Below are positions 1 through 8,912 of a stretch of 64,000 nt of DNA, in pieces. The notes beneath the pieces are model-generated. The model searched no databases and was not told the DNA's origin. It worked only from the letters and a program-made list of their open reading frames with translations. Location: assembly GCF_003814815.1 (NCBI RefSeq), contig NZ_RKQQ01000002.1, positions 186,001 to 250,000 on the forward strand, written 5' to 3'. Both the position numbers and the translations under genes were made by a program. Every line of letters starts with the position of its first letter. The stretch's first letter is position 1. This stretch comes from Salisediminibacterium halotolerans. GTDB taxonomy: Bacteria; Bacillota; Bacilli; Bacillales; Salisediminibacteriaceae.

Positions 1-32
1 GATCGAATCGATGACCATAAGAAGGTGAAAGC

Positions 33-920
33 ATGTCCCCATTTTTTTCGAACAAAAAGCTGATTGTATTGCTAGTATGCATTATTTTACTCGTCGCACT
101 CGTCGGTTATTCGACGAGCGACCGTAAAACGTTGACTTGGCCGGAACAACTCGTTCAAGACTCAGTCGGGACGGTGCAATCAGCCTTCTCCAGACCCGCT
201 CACCTTGTGGCGGGTTTCTTTGGGAATATTCAAGATATTCGAAACGTATATGAAGAAAACCGGATTCTGAAAAGCCAATTGGATGATTACGCATCAACCC
301 AGGTAGAATTGGAAGAATTGCGCCGTCAAAACGAAGAGCTCCAGGGTCAACTCGATTTGGAAGAAGATTTATTTGATTATACGTCCCGTTCGGCTCTTGT
401 TATTCAACGTTCTCCCGATCGTTGGAATGAACAAATCGGCATCAACAAAGGTTCACAGAACGGCATAGAAGAAAATCAGGCTGTTATGACATCGAAAGGT
501 TTGATCGGCAAAGTTGATCAAGTCTCACAATTTTCGGCGACGGTACAGCTGTTAAGTGATACCGATGTGACAAACCGTATTTCAGCAATTGTTTCAAGTG
601 ACGAAACGATCCAAGGTTTTATCGAAGGGATCGATGAAGAAACCGGTCATTTGCGATTCAGTAAAATTGATATGGAAGCTGACTTAGAAGACGGTCAAAC
701 CGTGTCTACCTCCGGGCTCGGAGGTGTGTTTCCTGCAGGTCTGGAAATCGGTGAAATCGTCGATTATGAAAACGACGAGTACGGATTGACGAAAACCGCG
801 TTTGTTGAACCGTCAGCTGAATTTTATCATCTCGATCACGTCATGATTGTTGATCGCAGCGCTTCTGCACTTGAAGAGGAGATCGATCCGGCCTTGACCG
901 GGGAGGACGATGAGTCATGA
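33..920 (+). CDS. mreC: Rod-shape-determining protein MreC
   Basis: MreC is a bitopic membrane protein that links the cytoplasmic MreB filaments to the peptidoglycan synthesis machinery outside the membrane. The 295-residue product has a short cytoplasmic N-terminus, one membrane helix at about residues 9-27, a coiled coil at about 65-112 rich in Glu, Leu and Gln, and then the two beta-barrel lobes of the MreC domain (about 120-275) ending in a very acidic tail. Length fits the Bacillus family. An AAGGTGAA ribosome site lies just before the ATG. The stop overlaps the mreD start by four bases (ATGA), so the two are translationally coupled. Confidence 0.95.
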   Translation: MSPFFSNKKLIVLLVCIILLVALVGYSTSDRKTLTWPEQLVQDSVGTVQSAFSRPAHLVAGFFGNIQDIRNVYEENRILKSQLDDYASTQVELEELRRQNEELQGQLDLEEDLFDYTSRSALVIQRSPDRWNEQIGINKGSQNGIEENQAVMTSKGLIGKVDQVSQFSATVQLLSDTDVTNRISAIVSSDETIQGFIEGIDEETGHLRFSKIDMEADLEDGQTVSTSGLGGVFPAGLEIGEIVDYENDEYGLTKTAFVEPSAEFYHLDHVMIVDRSASALEEEIDPALTGEDDES

Positions 921-1438
921 TTGTTCGCTACGGTTTTTTTCTGCTCCTGTTTGCTGTTTTAGTCTTTGAGGGTACCGTTTATCAAGTATTTGCTCCGGAT
1001 TTTTACGGGTTTCCTTATTCGCTTATACCGCGGTTTTTGTTTGTCATGATCGTTTTTGCCGGTATTTATCGCGGCCGGGGCTACGCTCTGTTTTACGGCA
1101 TTCTTTTCGGAGCGGTTTATGATATTGTGTATTCACAAGTATTAGGTGTCTACACATTCGGCATGGCGTTTTTTGCCTACATATTGTCCATGCCGATCCC
1201 GGCGATAAAGCGAAGTCTTCCCTTGACGGTCACGTTAATTATGGTTGGATTCATCTTGCTGGAGTATTTTGTTTACGGCATGATGATTTTGACAGAGTCT
1301 ACCGAATTGCCGCATAACATGTTCTTGTATAACAGGCTGCTGCCTTCTGCAGTAATGAATGCCTTGTTTATAACGGTGATAGCTCACCCATTAAGGCTCT
1401 GGTTTGAATATATCGAGCGGCATCAAAACGATTTTTAA
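917..1438 (+). CDS. mreD: Rod-shape-determining protein MreD
   Basis: MreD is a small polytopic membrane partner of MreC in the elongasome. The 173-residue product is almost entirely hydrophobic, with about five membrane segments (near residues 3-20, 32-50, 55-75, 95-115 and 135-155), and keeps the family's FYG and YDIVYS type motifs in the middle. It starts inside the mreC stop codon, which is the usual arrangement. Assignment rests on position plus membrane topology and length, as MreD sequences diverge strongly. Confidence 0.92.
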   Translation: MIVRYGFFLLLFAVLVFEGTVYQVFAPDFYGFPYSLIPRFLFVMIVFAGIYRGRGYALFYGILFGAVYDIVYSQVLGVYTFGMAFFAYILSMPIPAIKRSLPLTVTLIMVGFILLEYFVYGMMILTESTELPHNMFLYNRLLPSAVMNALFITVIAHPLRLWFEYIERHQNDF

Positions 1439-1485
1439 CATTCCGTATCAGCTAAAACAGATGAGTATACTCGAGAGGGGCAATA

Positions 1486-2169
1486 ATGATGGACAAGCAG
1501 GCAAAACAGTCTGACCTGGTGTCTATGAAAGGAACTCGCGACGGTCTGGCCTTTTACTTTGATGAAAATGCGGGTTTCACAGAGGTGAAAAACGAACTTC
1601 ATGAATTATTAAAAAAACAGCCGACATCCCGCACGGCCGTCCAAGCTAAGATTGTTCTTGGCAAGCGCTACCTTTCTGACGACGAAGCGCAAACGCTAAA
1701 AGACGAACTTTCGAACCGTCATAACATTGAGATTTATGAGATTGAAAGCGACGTAATGACGAAAGAAGAAGCCGAAAGTATCCGGCGTGAACAGCAGGTA
1801 AATAAAGTGTTTCGCGTTATTCGTTCCGGACAAGTGATGGATGTAGAGGGCGATCTGTACTTAATTGGCGATGTTAATCCTGGAGCTACTGTGAAAGCAA
1901 CGGGGAATATTTATATTCTCGGCTGGCTTCGCGGAACGGCTCATGCCGGGGTTACCGGCAAAACGGATAAAGTTGTCTGCGCGGCAAAAATGGAGCCGAC
2001 GCAATTAAGAATTGCAGCCTACATTCGACGTGCGCCGGATAAAGGGGCAGAGGAAGATACGGAAGAACCAGCGATCTCAGAAGGAGAGCTGGAATGCGCT
2101 TATGTCGATGAGAAAGGAAATATGCTCATTGACCGGCTGCAAAAAGTGCCGATGAAACATCGGTCTTAA
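1486..2169 (+). CDS. minC: Septum site-determining protein MinC
   Basis: MinC inhibits FtsZ ring formation away from mid-cell and is recruited to the membrane by MinD. The 227-residue product has an alpha/beta N-terminal domain (about 10-100) and the C-terminal right-handed beta-helix domain (about 105-215), recognisable by the run GDVNPGATVKATGNIYILG and the following GTAHAG. Two ATG codons are adjacent (1486 and 1489); the GAGAGGGG ribosome site fits either. It lies in the classic mreBCD-minCD cluster. Confidence 0.95.
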   Translation: MMDKQAKQSDLVSMKGTRDGLAFYFDENAGFTEVKNELHELLKKQPTSRTAVQAKIVLGKRYLSDDEAQTLKDELSNRHNIEIYEIESDVMTKEEAESIRREQQVNKVFRVIRSGQVMDVEGDLYLIGDVNPGATVKATGNIYILGWLRGTAHAGVTGKTDKVVCAAKMEPTQLRIAAYIRRAPDKGAEEDTEEPAISEGELECAYVDEKGNMLIDRLQKVPMKHRS

Positions 2170-2214
2170 AAACGAACCGCCCGGCGAATTGCGGGAATGA
2201 AAGGGGAGAGACTA

Positions 2215-3018
2215 GTGGGAGAAGCCATTGTAGTCACATCTGGAAAAGGCGGTGTCGGAAAAACAACGACGACAGCGAATATTGGAACAGCTCTGGCGCT
2301 TTCAGGAAAGAAAGTGTGCTTAATTGATACGGATATCGGATTACGTAATCTTGATGTTGTTATGGGGCTGGAAAATCGAATAATTTACGATTTAGTCGAT
2401 GTTGTGCAGAAAAATTGTAAGACACACCAAGCATTGATTAAAGATAAACGTTTTGATGAACTTTATGTCTTGCCTGCAGCTCAGACAAAAGACAAATCAG
2501 CTGTAGATCCGGAAGATTTAAAGGCGTTGATTTTTGAACTGAAAGCCGATTTTGATTATATATTGATTGATTGTCCCGCCGGAATTGAACAAGGGTTTAA
2601 AAATGCTGTTGCCGGCGCCGATCAAGCCATTGTTGTTACGACGCCGGAAGTTTCCTCTGTTCGTGACGCAGATCGAATTATCGGACTGTTAGAACAAGAA
2701 GCGCACGTTCATACAAGAAGGATGGTTGTTAACCGCATTCGCAACCGTATGGTTGAAAGCGGCGAGGCGATGGATGTTGACGAGATTGTCACCATTCTCG
2801 CTATCGATTTGCTGGGAATCGTGCCTGATGATGACCAAGTGATTAAATCTTCAAATAATGGGGACCCGATTGTGATGGATCCCAAATTAAAACCGTCGAT
2901 TGCGTACCGAAACATTGCCCGCAGAATTAATGGTGAAAGCATCCCGTTGATGTCGCTTGAAGAAGAGGACAGCGGCATGTTCGGCAAAATGAAAAAAATG
3001 TTCGGCATGAAAAGATAA
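2215..3018 (+). CDS. minD: Septum site-determining ATPase MinD
   Basis: MinD is a membrane-cycling ParA/MinD ATPase that recruits MinC. The deviant Walker A motif GKGGVGKTTT lies at residues 10-19, followed by DTDIGLRNLD and the Walker B-like IDCPAGIE. The tail FGKMKKMFGMKR is the amphipathic membrane-targeting helix. I chose the GTG at 2215, giving 267 residues beginning (M)GEAIVVTSGKGG as in Bacillus MinD, because an AAGGGGAG ribosome site sits six bases upstream; an in-frame ATG at 2197 would add six residues and overlap that site. In Bacillus the next genes are spoIVFA/spoIVFB; here they are absent. Confidence 0.95.
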   Translation: MGEAIVVTSGKGGVGKTTTTANIGTALALSGKKVCLIDTDIGLRNLDVVMGLENRIIYDLVDVVQKNCKTHQALIKDKRFDELYVLPAAQTKDKSAVDPEDLKALIFELKADFDYILIDCPAGIEQGFKNAVAGADQAIVVTTPEVSSVRDADRIIGLLEQEAHVHTRRMVVNRIRNRMVESGEAMDVDEIVTILAIDLLGIVPDDDQVIKSSNNGDPIVMDPKLKPSIAYRNIARRINGESIPLMSLEEEDSGMFGKMKKMFGMKR

Positions 3019-3025
3019 CGCTCAA

Positions 3026-3061
3026 CAGCCCGCATTCGGTTAATTTCCGGCGGGCATTTTC
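3026..3061 (+). terminator. Probable rho-independent terminator after minD
   Basis: A GCCCGC (3028-3033) / GCGGGC (3050-3055) stem with a 16-base loop is followed by ATTTTCATT. The T tract is modest, so termination may be partial. It separates the mre-min operon from the solute-binding protein gene. Confidence 0.55.
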
Positions 3062-3103
3062 ATTATTCATTGAGCTGTTTTATGAGAGGCAGGGAGAAAA
3101 AGC

Positions 3104-4411
3104 ATGAGCAAGCGCGCTCTTTATCAAAAAGGATTGATCCTGATGTTTATATTCGGTTTGACGTCAGCATGTTCAGATGATGAACCCGCTCGTCCTGTAT
3201 CGGATGATAACGGGTTCGGCTTTGCAAACGAGAATGCTGAAAACGCAGAAGAGCCAGAAGAAGAAGTGACGCTTACGTATGCCCGCAGTTATGATGCTAC
3301 GGGAGCAACAGAGCAGCTGATCGACGAGTTTGAAGAGAGTCATCCGAACATTCGGATTGATTATACGGAAATGCCTTCGGATACGAACGAAGCAAGAAAG
3401 CAGTACATTGAAGTTTTCACTGACGATAACAAAGAACTCGATGTTTTCGAAGCCGATATGATCTGGATGGAAGAATTCGCTGATGAGCGGTTCGTTTTGA
3501 ATTTGGATCCGTACATTGAGGAACACGGCATTTCGATGAACGAATTTTTTGACGGCGCTCAAGATGCCGCGGAATATGCCGAGATTCAATGGGCGATGCC
3601 GCAAACGATGGATATCGGCTTGCTCTATTACCGATCAGATATCGTCGATGAACCGGCTGAAACGTGGGAAGATCTGTTAAGCGATGCGGAAGAATTGGCA
3701 GGAGAAGAAGAGACGCAGTATGGATATTTGTTTCAAGCCGGCCGTTATGAAGGGTTGAATGTGAACGCATTAGAAATCATCCGCGGTTATGGCGGAGAAC
3801 TTATTGATGAAGACGGTGATGTAACAGCTGATTCAGAGGAGACGATTAAAGCGATCGAGATGTTAATCGAATTGGTCAATGCCGACAGCACGCCGGAAAA
3901 TATTCTCGATTTTGATGAATCTCATACACATTATGCTTTTATTAACGGCAGCGCTGTATTTGCACGAAACTGGCCGTATATGCAGTCATTAACAGAAGAA
4001 GAGTATACAAAAACAGCTCCGCTTCCAGCTGAATCAGGCGAAAGTTCGGCTGTTCTCGGCGGTATGATGGCGATGATTTATGCAAATACGGAATACCCGG
4101 ATGAAGCATGGACGTTTTTGGAGTTTATGACCGGAGAAGAAGGGCAAAAAATCAACGCAGAAGAAGGCGGACGCGCACCTTCACGAGAAACGCTCTACGA
4201 GGACAGCGATGTTACCGAAGCGGTACCGTTATTCGCTGACGAAGACTTCGTCAATACATTGGAAGAAGCGAGACCGCGTTTTACCGGCAGATCCTATCAT
4301 GAAACATCTGAAAACGTACAAGAGGAGCTTCACGCGGCGGTATCCGGTGAACAAACGGCAGCGGAAACGAGCGCTAATCTGCAGGAAATGCTCGAAGAAA
4401 TAGTTGATTAA
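3104..4411 (+). CDS. Extracellular solute-binding lipoprotein, family 1 (probably sugar ABC transporter)
   Basis: The 435-residue product has a lipoprotein signal: a short basic N-terminus, a hydrophobic stretch and a lipobox LTSAC with the lipidated cysteine at residue 23, then an acidic linker. The rest looks like a family 1 extracellular solute-binding protein of carbohydrate uptake ABC transporters (for example the segment from RSYDATGATEQLIDEFEE on, and FMTGEEGQK near the C-terminus). No permease or ATPase gene is next to it, so it is an orphan and the substrate is unknown. It sits exactly where spoIVFA/spoIVFB lie in spore-forming relatives. The very acidic mature sequence suits a halophile. 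A ribosome site (GGGAG) precedes the ATG. Confidence 0.85.
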   Translation: MSKRALYQKGLILMFIFGLTSACSDDEPARPVSDDNGFGFANENAENAEEPEEEVTLTYARSYDATGATEQLIDEFEESHPNIRIDYTEMPSDTNEARKQYIEVFTDDNKELDVFEADMIWMEEFADERFVLNLDPYIEEHGISMNEFFDGAQDAAEYAEIQWAMPQTMDIGLLYYRSDIVDEPAETWEDLLSDAEELAGEEETQYGYLFQAGRYEGLNVNALEIIRGYGGELIDEDGDVTADSEETIKAIEMLIELVNADSTPENILDFDESHTHYAFINGSAVFARNWPYMQSLTEEEYTKTAPLPAESGESSAVLGGMMAMIYANTEYPDEAWTFLEFMTGEEGQKINAEEGGRAPSRETLYEDSDVTEAVPLFADEDFVNTLEEARPRFTGRSYHETSENVQEELHAAVSGEQTAAETSANLQEMLEEIVD

Positions 4412-4438
4412 CAGGCCCGTGTAAAGGAGCGTTAGAAA

Positions 4439-5923
4439 ATGTATCAGGTGCTCATTAACCGTAGTATCGAAGATGTGCGCGGAGCCGTGTTGGAAAACGG
4501 CCGGGCGGCTGAATTTTTGCTTGAACCGCTTAGGGAGAAAGCTGCAGCAGGTTCGGTGATCCAAGCGAAAGTGAGAGATATTCTCCCGGGCATGGATGCA
4601 GCCTTCGTCGATATCGGCACAGGTAAAAACGGTTTTTTATACAAAAAAGAGTTGGCGGCTTATCATTGGGCTGCGATGTCCGAATCAGCTGCAAAGAAAA
4701 AAGAAAAACCGATCCACGCGTATCTTTCAAAAGGACAAGAGATTATTGTGCAAGTAAAAAAGGAAGCGGACGAAACGAAAGGGGCGAAATTGACAGAATT
4801 GCTGTCTTTGCCGGGCCAGTATTGTGTCTTCTTGCCGAACGGGGATTATATTGCGGTTTCAAAAAAGATGTCCGCCGAGTCTGTGCGGGAACATTGGCGA
4901 AGCTGTGCACGCGAATGGCTTCAAAATCGCGAGGGAGTGATTATCCGCACGGAAGCAGAGAGTGTCTCAGCGGATTTGATTGTACAGGAAATCCGCGCTT
5001 TGCGGGCTGCATATGAAAGAATTCTTGCACAAGGGCGGCGTCATTCGGGCGAGATCCGTCTTCTTTTTAGCGAGTCTTCTGTCGTAGCAAGAGTCAGAAG
5101 AGACTTTCTGCCTAAGGCAAATACAGAAATTATTTGCAATCATTTGAACGATTTCAAAGAGCTGACCGGTCATGAGAACCCTGAACATGGAGCAAATGTC
5201 CGGCTTTCAAGTGATGACAACCTTTTTAGCACCTATGCTCTTGAACCTGAGATGGCTGAGGTCATGAACCCGAACGTTCCGCTTCCTAGCGGAGGGTTTT
5301 TAAAAATCGAACTGACAGAAGCGTTGACGGTAGTCGATGTCAATAGCGGTAAATACACCGGCAGCCGCGGACTAAAAGAGACGTCAGTAAAGACGAATAT
5401 CGAAGCTGCTGAGACGGCAGCCCGGATGCTGCGGCTGAGAGATTACAGCGGTTTGATTGTGATTGATTTCATCGATATGGACGAAGAGGCGGAAGCGCAG
5501 GTTTTAGCTGTTATGAAAGAAGCGGTTCAAGCTGATCGGACTTTGACGAACGTGGTCGGATTTACTGGCTTGGGGCTCTTGGAAATGACGCGTAAAAAAG
5601 TGCGCGATTCTCTGCCGGAACGGGTTTCGGCAGCATGCACATGCTGCGGCGGAACAGGCCGTATTGAAGATGCAGAAGAAATCGCGCTGAGGCTGGAGCG
5701 AACCGTTTTGGCAATGAAAAAAATGGCTGACGAAGCGTTATGGATCGAAGCGTCGCCGAGTGTTTACGCTCTTTTTGCGCAAGCTGATAAGGCTCGGTGG
5801 CACCGTTTAGAAGAACATTCAGGGAAATATTTGCAAATTACCGTTGCTGAAAACGAACCAGCTTTCCAAATTCGCAAAACCGGTTCGAAAATTGACGCAG
5901 AACCAGGGCATTACAGCAATTGA
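4439..5923 (+). CDS. rng: Ribonuclease G/E family endoribonuclease
   Basis: This is a single-strand-specific endoribonuclease of the RNase E/G family, acting in rRNA maturation and mRNA decay. The 494-residue product has an S1-like RNA-binding domain (about 37-125) with an insertion, followed by the catalytic domain. The magnesium-binding aspartates are visible in [11 protein letters not shown] (Asp300) and VIDFIDMD (Asp343), matching E. coli RNase E Asp303 and Asp346. The zinc-link cysteines are in CTCCGGTG near residue 400. Many Bacillaceae carry this gene directly upstream of rplU, as here. The rplU promoter overlaps its stop codon. Confidence 0.93.
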   Translation: MYQVLINRSIEDVRGAVLENGRAAEFLLEPLREKAAAGSVIQAKVRDILPGMDAAFVDIGTGKNGFLYKKELAAYHWAAMSESAAKKKEKPIHAYLSKGQEIIVQVKKEADETKGAKLTELLSLPGQYCVFLPNGDYIAVSKKMSAESVREHWRSCAREWLQNREGVIIRTEAESVSADLIVQEIRALRAAYERILAQGRRHSGEIRLLFSESSVVARVRRDFLPKANTEIICNHLNDFKELTGHENPEHGANVRLSSDDNLFSTYALEPEMAEVMNPNVPLPSGGFLKIELTEALTVVDVNSGKYTGSRGLKETSVKTNIEAAETAARMLRLRDYSGLIVIDFIDMDEEAEAQVLAVMKEAVQADRTLTNVVGFTGLGLLEMTRKKVRDSLPERVSAACTCCGGTGRIEDAEEIALRLERTVLAMKKMADEALWIEASPSVYALFAQADKARWHRLEEHSGKYLQITVAENEPAFQIRKTGSKIDAEPGHYSN

Positions 5924-5948
5924 CACACTGTTTCCCGCGTGGTATGCT
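5920..5948 (+). promoter_or_regulatory. Sigma-A promoter of rplU operon
   Basis: A consensus TTGACA (5920-5925), a 17-base spacer and TATGCT (5943-5948) overlap the last codons of rng. This drives the L21 leader and rplU-prp-rpmA. Confidence 0.85.
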
Positions 5949-5954
5949 GTTGGT

Positions 5955-6048
5955 TGTCAGTTGTTTGGAGCACCCAAAGAACTACAACCGCACGGATCGG
6001 GTATTGATAAGCAACGCAGTTGCACCCGTTAAGGCGAGTCTGAGTATT
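5955..6048 (+). ncRNA. Ribosomal protein L21 leader (cis-regulatory RNA), probable
   Basis: The roughly 95-base transcribed leader between the rplU promoter and its ribosome site can fold into stems: GCAAC/GTTGC with a short loop, enclosed by CGGGT/ACCCG. Its position matches the conserved L21 leader of Firmicutes, which is thought to bind excess L21 and repress the operon. The boundaries are approximate and the covariance model was not run. Confidence 0.65.
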
Positions 6049-6063
6049 GAAGGAGGTGCGCAT

Positions 6064-6372
6064 ATGTACGCAATTATCGAAACAGGCGGAAAACAAGTAC
6101 GAGTTGAAGAAGGTCAAGAGGTTTACGTGGAAAAGCTTGATGCTGAAGAAGGCGGCAACGTCACGTTTGACCGTGTCCTTTTTGTCGGCGGAGACAACGT
6201 GAAAGTCGGTTCCCCGGTCGTAGACGGAGCAACGGTCACAGCTAAAGTTGACAAACAAGACCGCGCAAAGAAGTTGACTGTTTTCAACTATAAAGCAAAG
6301 AAAAACTATCACCGCAAGCTTGGACACCGTCAACCGTATACGAAAGTTACGATTGATAAAATCAATGCATAA
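6064..6372 (+). CDS. rplU: 50S ribosomal protein L21
   Basis: L21 is a 23S rRNA-binding protein of the large subunit. The 102-residue product begins [18 protein letters not shown], the family signature, and ends in the basic [12 protein letters not shown] region. The start is fixed by the strong AAGGAGGTG ribosome site at 6049-6057; a longer frame upstream runs through the leader and is not coding. First gene of the L21-Prp-L27 operon. Confidence 0.98.
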   Translation: MYAIIETGGKQVRVEEGQEVYVEKLDAEEGGNVTFDRVLFVGGDNVKVGSPVVDGATVTAKVDKQDRAKKLTVFNYKAKKNYHRKLGHRQPYTKVTIDKINA

Positions 6373-6384
6373 GGATGACAGCTG

Positions 6385-6717
6385 ATGATTTCTTTCGAAG
6401 TTAACCGCAGAGCGGACGGGGCGATTGAAGCCTTCACAATGAGCGGGCATGCTGATTCAGGGCCCTATGGTTATGATATCGTCTGCGCCGGTGCTTCGGC
6501 TGTCTCGTTTGGAGCTGTCAATGCGATTGCAGAGCTTGCCGGAATTTATTTAGAAACTGACATGCAAGATGAGGGCGGATATCTTCACTGCCGTGTTCCT
6601 GAGATAAGTGATCACGATACGGAAGAAAAGGTTCAATGGCTGCTCGAAGGAATGATTGTTTCGATGAAAAGCATTGAAGCGAATTACCGTCAATTTCTCC
6701 GCATGGAATCAAATTAA
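6385..6717 (+). CDS. prp: Ribosomal-processing cysteine protease Prp
   Basis: Prp removes the N-terminal extension of L27 in Firmicutes, a step needed for ribosome function. The 110-residue product carries the catalytic His22 in GHADSG and Cys34 in DIVCAGAS, at the same positions as characterised S. aureus Prp. It lies between rplU and rpmA, and the L27 encoded next door bears the matching cleavage motif, so enzyme and substrate are co-transcribed. Confidence 0.95.
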   Translation: MISFEVNRRADGAIEAFTMSGHADSGPYGYDIVCAGASAVSFGAVNAIAELAGIYLETDMQDEGGYLHCRVPEISDHDTEEKVQWLLEGMIVSMKSIEANYRQFLRMESN

Positions 6718-6733
6718 GCAGGAGGTGAAGACA

Positions 6734-7033
6734 ATGTTCTTGAACTTGGACCTTCAATTTTTCGCACAGAAAAAAGGTGTAGGAAGCACGAAGAACGGCC
6801 GTGATTCGATTGCTAAACGTCTCGGTACAAAAACCGGCGACGGGCAAGAAGTTACCGGCGGTTCGATTCTTGTCCGCCAGCGCGGCACAAAAATTTACCC
6901 AGGTGTTAACGTCGGTATCGGCGGTGACGATACTTTGTTTGCAAAATCAGACGGTGTTGTCCGTTTTGAACGCGTCGGTAAAAACCGTAAGCGCGTGAGC
7001 GTTTATCCGGTCGCAGAACCGGTCGAAGCTTAA
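6734..7033 (+). CDS. rpmA: 50S ribosomal protein L27 (with cleavable N-terminal extension)
   Basis: L27 reaches the peptidyl transferase centre with its N-terminus. The 99-residue product starts [11 protein letters not shown] followed by [14 protein letters not shown]; the first eleven residues are the Firmicute extension that Prp cleaves after FFA, exposing the mature N-terminus. The AGGAGGTGAAG ribosome site at 6720-6730 fixes the start. In Bacillus, spo0B and obgE follow rpmA; here a terminator and unrelated genes follow. Confidence 0.98.
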   Translation: MFLNLDLQFFAQKKGVGSTKNGRDSIAKRLGTKTGDGQEVTGGSILVRQRGTKIYPGVNVGIGGDDTLFAKSDGVVRFERVGKNRKRVSVYPVAEPVEA

Positions 7034-7044
7034 CATTTGCATGA

Positions 7045-7081
7045 AAAAATACCCACTCTTACTAAGAGTGGGTATTTTTTA
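7045..7081 (+). terminator. Rho-independent terminator of rplU-prp-rpmA
   Basis: A perfect hairpin, AATACCCACTCTT / AAGAGTGGGTATT with a three-base loop, is followed by a run of T. It closes the ribosomal operon. Confidence 0.9.
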
Positions 7082-7305
7082 TGTTTTATTGACAGTAATA
7101 ATAACAAAAAGATTGAAAAAAAGACTGAAACGTCGGATTGAGTTTGCATAAATTCGGGTAAAGACGATTAGCCTTTGAAAAGATCATGGATAGTGCGCGG
7201 AATAATGCGCTTAACACGATTGTTCATTTACATACAGGTACAGAAGTTCTGACGGCGATCCGTTAGTCTTCGTCGATGGACCGGACGGCTAAAGGAGGAA
7301 CCATA

Positions 7306-8283
7306 ATGGACGAACAGCTTCAAAGAGCCCCTTGCGCTTATTTTGTGATGGACAAAAATTATATCATTGAGAATTTTAACGATGCATTTCTTAAGTTGTT
7401 AAACGTGAGTGCGGCAGAAATTAAAGGGAAACCGTTGTACAGCCTTTTAACAAAATCAGCAAAAGTTTATTTTCAAACATACTTTTCCCCGATTTTTTCT
7501 ATGAAAGAACAAATCGATGAGTTCTACACAACGTTTGAAACGGCTTCCGGCCCTGTGCCGGCCATTTTGAATGCGGCTGTTCATGAAGAAAAAATTGAAT
7601 GCGCTGCAATGGAGATGCATGTGGAAAATCAGTACGAACAAGAGATGATTGCCGAGAAGAAAAATGCTGAACGAATTTTACAAAACACAGATGAAGCTTA
7701 CACAAATTTATTGGAAGTGATGAATGAATATAAACAAAAACGGAAAGAATTAACGGAATTGAATTTGAAACTGAGCGAACTGTCAGTTACCGATCCGCTG
7801 ACTAATTTGAAAAACCGCCGGTTTATGGATCAGCGCATGAGTTTTATTTTAGATCATGCCGCGAAGGAAAACGTCCCCTTTGCTTTGGCAATGCTGGATA
7901 TTGATCAATTTAAATCGATCAACGAAACCCACGGGCATGTTATCGGGGACGATATTTTAAAGCAATTCAGCAACATTTGTACATCCGAAACGCGGAGTGA
8001 AGATCTCGTTATTCGCGTCGAAGGTGAAGAATTTATTATTGTTATGCCGTCGATGGAACTGGAAGAGGCGGCTGCCGCTGTTGATTGTATACGTTTAAAA
8101 GTTGAAGAAACTCCATGGAACTACGGAGATATTACGGTAAGTGCCGGAGTGACGGTGTATCGCGAAGGAGACACGCAAGAGAGTTTGATTCAAAGAGCAG
8201 ACAAGGCGCTGAATATGTCTAAAGATGACGGGCAGAATAAAGTTTCTCTTCACGACGGCGAAACGACTGTTCCGTTTGCTTAG
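7306..8283 (+). CDS. PAS and GGDEF domain protein, possible diguanylate cyclase
   Basis: The 325-residue product has an N-terminal PAS-like sensor domain (about 8-105), a coiled-coil linker (about 110-155) and a GGDEF domain (about 160-320) with the entry signature VTDPLTNLKNRRF and metal-binding LDIDQFKSIN. The active-site loop reads EGEEF (239-243) instead of GG[D/E]EF, so the first glycine is lost. An intact RSED inhibitory I-site lies five residues before it. Activity is therefore uncertain: it may be a weak cyclase or a c-di-GMP or GTP sensor. No transmembrane segment is visible. The start follows an AAAGGAGGAA site. It stands alone between terminators. Confidence 0.85.
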   Translation: MDEQLQRAPCAYFVMDKNYIIENFNDAFLKLLNVSAAEIKGKPLYSLLTKSAKVYFQTYFSPIFSMKEQIDEFYTTFETASGPVPAILNAAVHEEKIECAAMEMHVENQYEQEMIAEKKNAERILQNTDEAYTNLLEVMNEYKQKRKELTELNLKLSELSVTDPLTNLKNRRFMDQRMSFILDHAAKENVPFALAMLDIDQFKSINETHGHVIGDDILKQFSNICTSETRSEDLVIRVEGEEFIIVMPSMELEEAAAAVDCIRLKVEETPWNYGDITVSAGVTVYREGDTQESLIQRADKALNMSKDDGQNKVSLHDGETTVPFA

Positions 8284-8300
8284 TTTAGATCATAAACGTG

Positions 8301-8341
8301 AAAACAAGCCGGACCTAATTTTGGAGGTCCGGCTTGTTTTC
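8301..8341 (+). terminator. Rho-independent terminator after GGDEF gene
   Basis: The stem AAGCCGGACCT / AGGTCCGGCTT with an eight-base loop is followed by GTTTTCG. Strong GC stem. Confidence 0.85.
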
Positions 8342-8423
8342 GTGCGCATATTAGAAACTTCTTCTTGCATTCACAGCATGAATATTTTTAAATTGAGTAA
8401 ACGGCCTTGAAGAGGAGAATCTA

Positions 8424-8909
8424 ATGGTATATCAATTTGCAGCAATGAGTGAAGCGCATGCAAGCGAAATTGCAGCGTGGATGTATGAACCGCCGTACGA
8501 TTTTTATGATATGAAAGACGAAATCGGAGCCGAAAAGGAACTGTTGGACGGTTCTTATTTAGCCGTTTTTGATGAAAGCGGCCTCGCGGGTTACGTCTGT
8601 TTCGGCCGCAACGCAAGAATCCCGGACGGCGAGAAGAAGGGAATGTACACAGGCACAAATGTGCTGGATATCGGATTGGGCTTGAAACCTGATCGTACCG
8701 GTAAAGGCGAGGGAGCAGTTTTTTTACGCGAAGTGCTTGATTACATTGAACAAATGCAATCGGTTTCGCTCGTCCGCTTAACGGTTGCGATGTTTAATGA
8801 ACGGGCGATCCGCGTATATAAATCCTGCGGTTTTATTACCGTACAGCTGCTGCAAACGAACGCGTCTCATGATGAGCGCACGTATGTCATTATGGAGTGC
8901 CGGGTATAA
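8424..8909 (+). CDS. GNAT family N-acetyltransferase
   Basis: The 161-residue product has the GNAT fold: a conserved core GLGLKPDRTGKGEGAVFL (about 78-97), which holds the acetyl-CoA pyrophosphate-binding loop (R/QxxGxG type, here RTGKGEG), followed by the helix and the beta-bulge region VRLTVAMFNERAIRVYKSCGF. The NxxAxxxYxxxGF signature supports the RimI/RimJ-like group. Substrate is unknown; it could act on a protein N-terminus or a small molecule. It lies between two terminator-like hairpins as a single gene. Confidence 0.85.
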   Translation: MVYQFAAMSEAHASEIAAWMYEPPYDFYDMKDEIGAEKELLDGSYLAVFDESGLAGYVCFGRNARIPDGEKKGMYTGTNVLDIGLGLKPDRTGKGEGAVFLREVLDYIEQMQSVSLVRLTVAMFNERAIRVYKSCGFITVQLLQTNASHDERTYVIMECRV

Positions 8910-8912
8910 CAG

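Noticed and set aside
1-32. Possible 3' end of mreB before mreC
   Set aside because: A frame reading Ser-Asn-Arg-stop at 3-14 fits the expected gene order, but four codons cannot support an identification.
7089-7117. TTGACA after the rpmA terminator as promoter of the GGDEF gene
   Set aside because: No acceptable -10 at 16-18 bases (ATTGAA), and it is about 190 bases from the gene.
7186-7266. 26-codon frame upstream of the GGDEF gene
   Set aside because: No ribosome site and no recognisable motif; too short to support.
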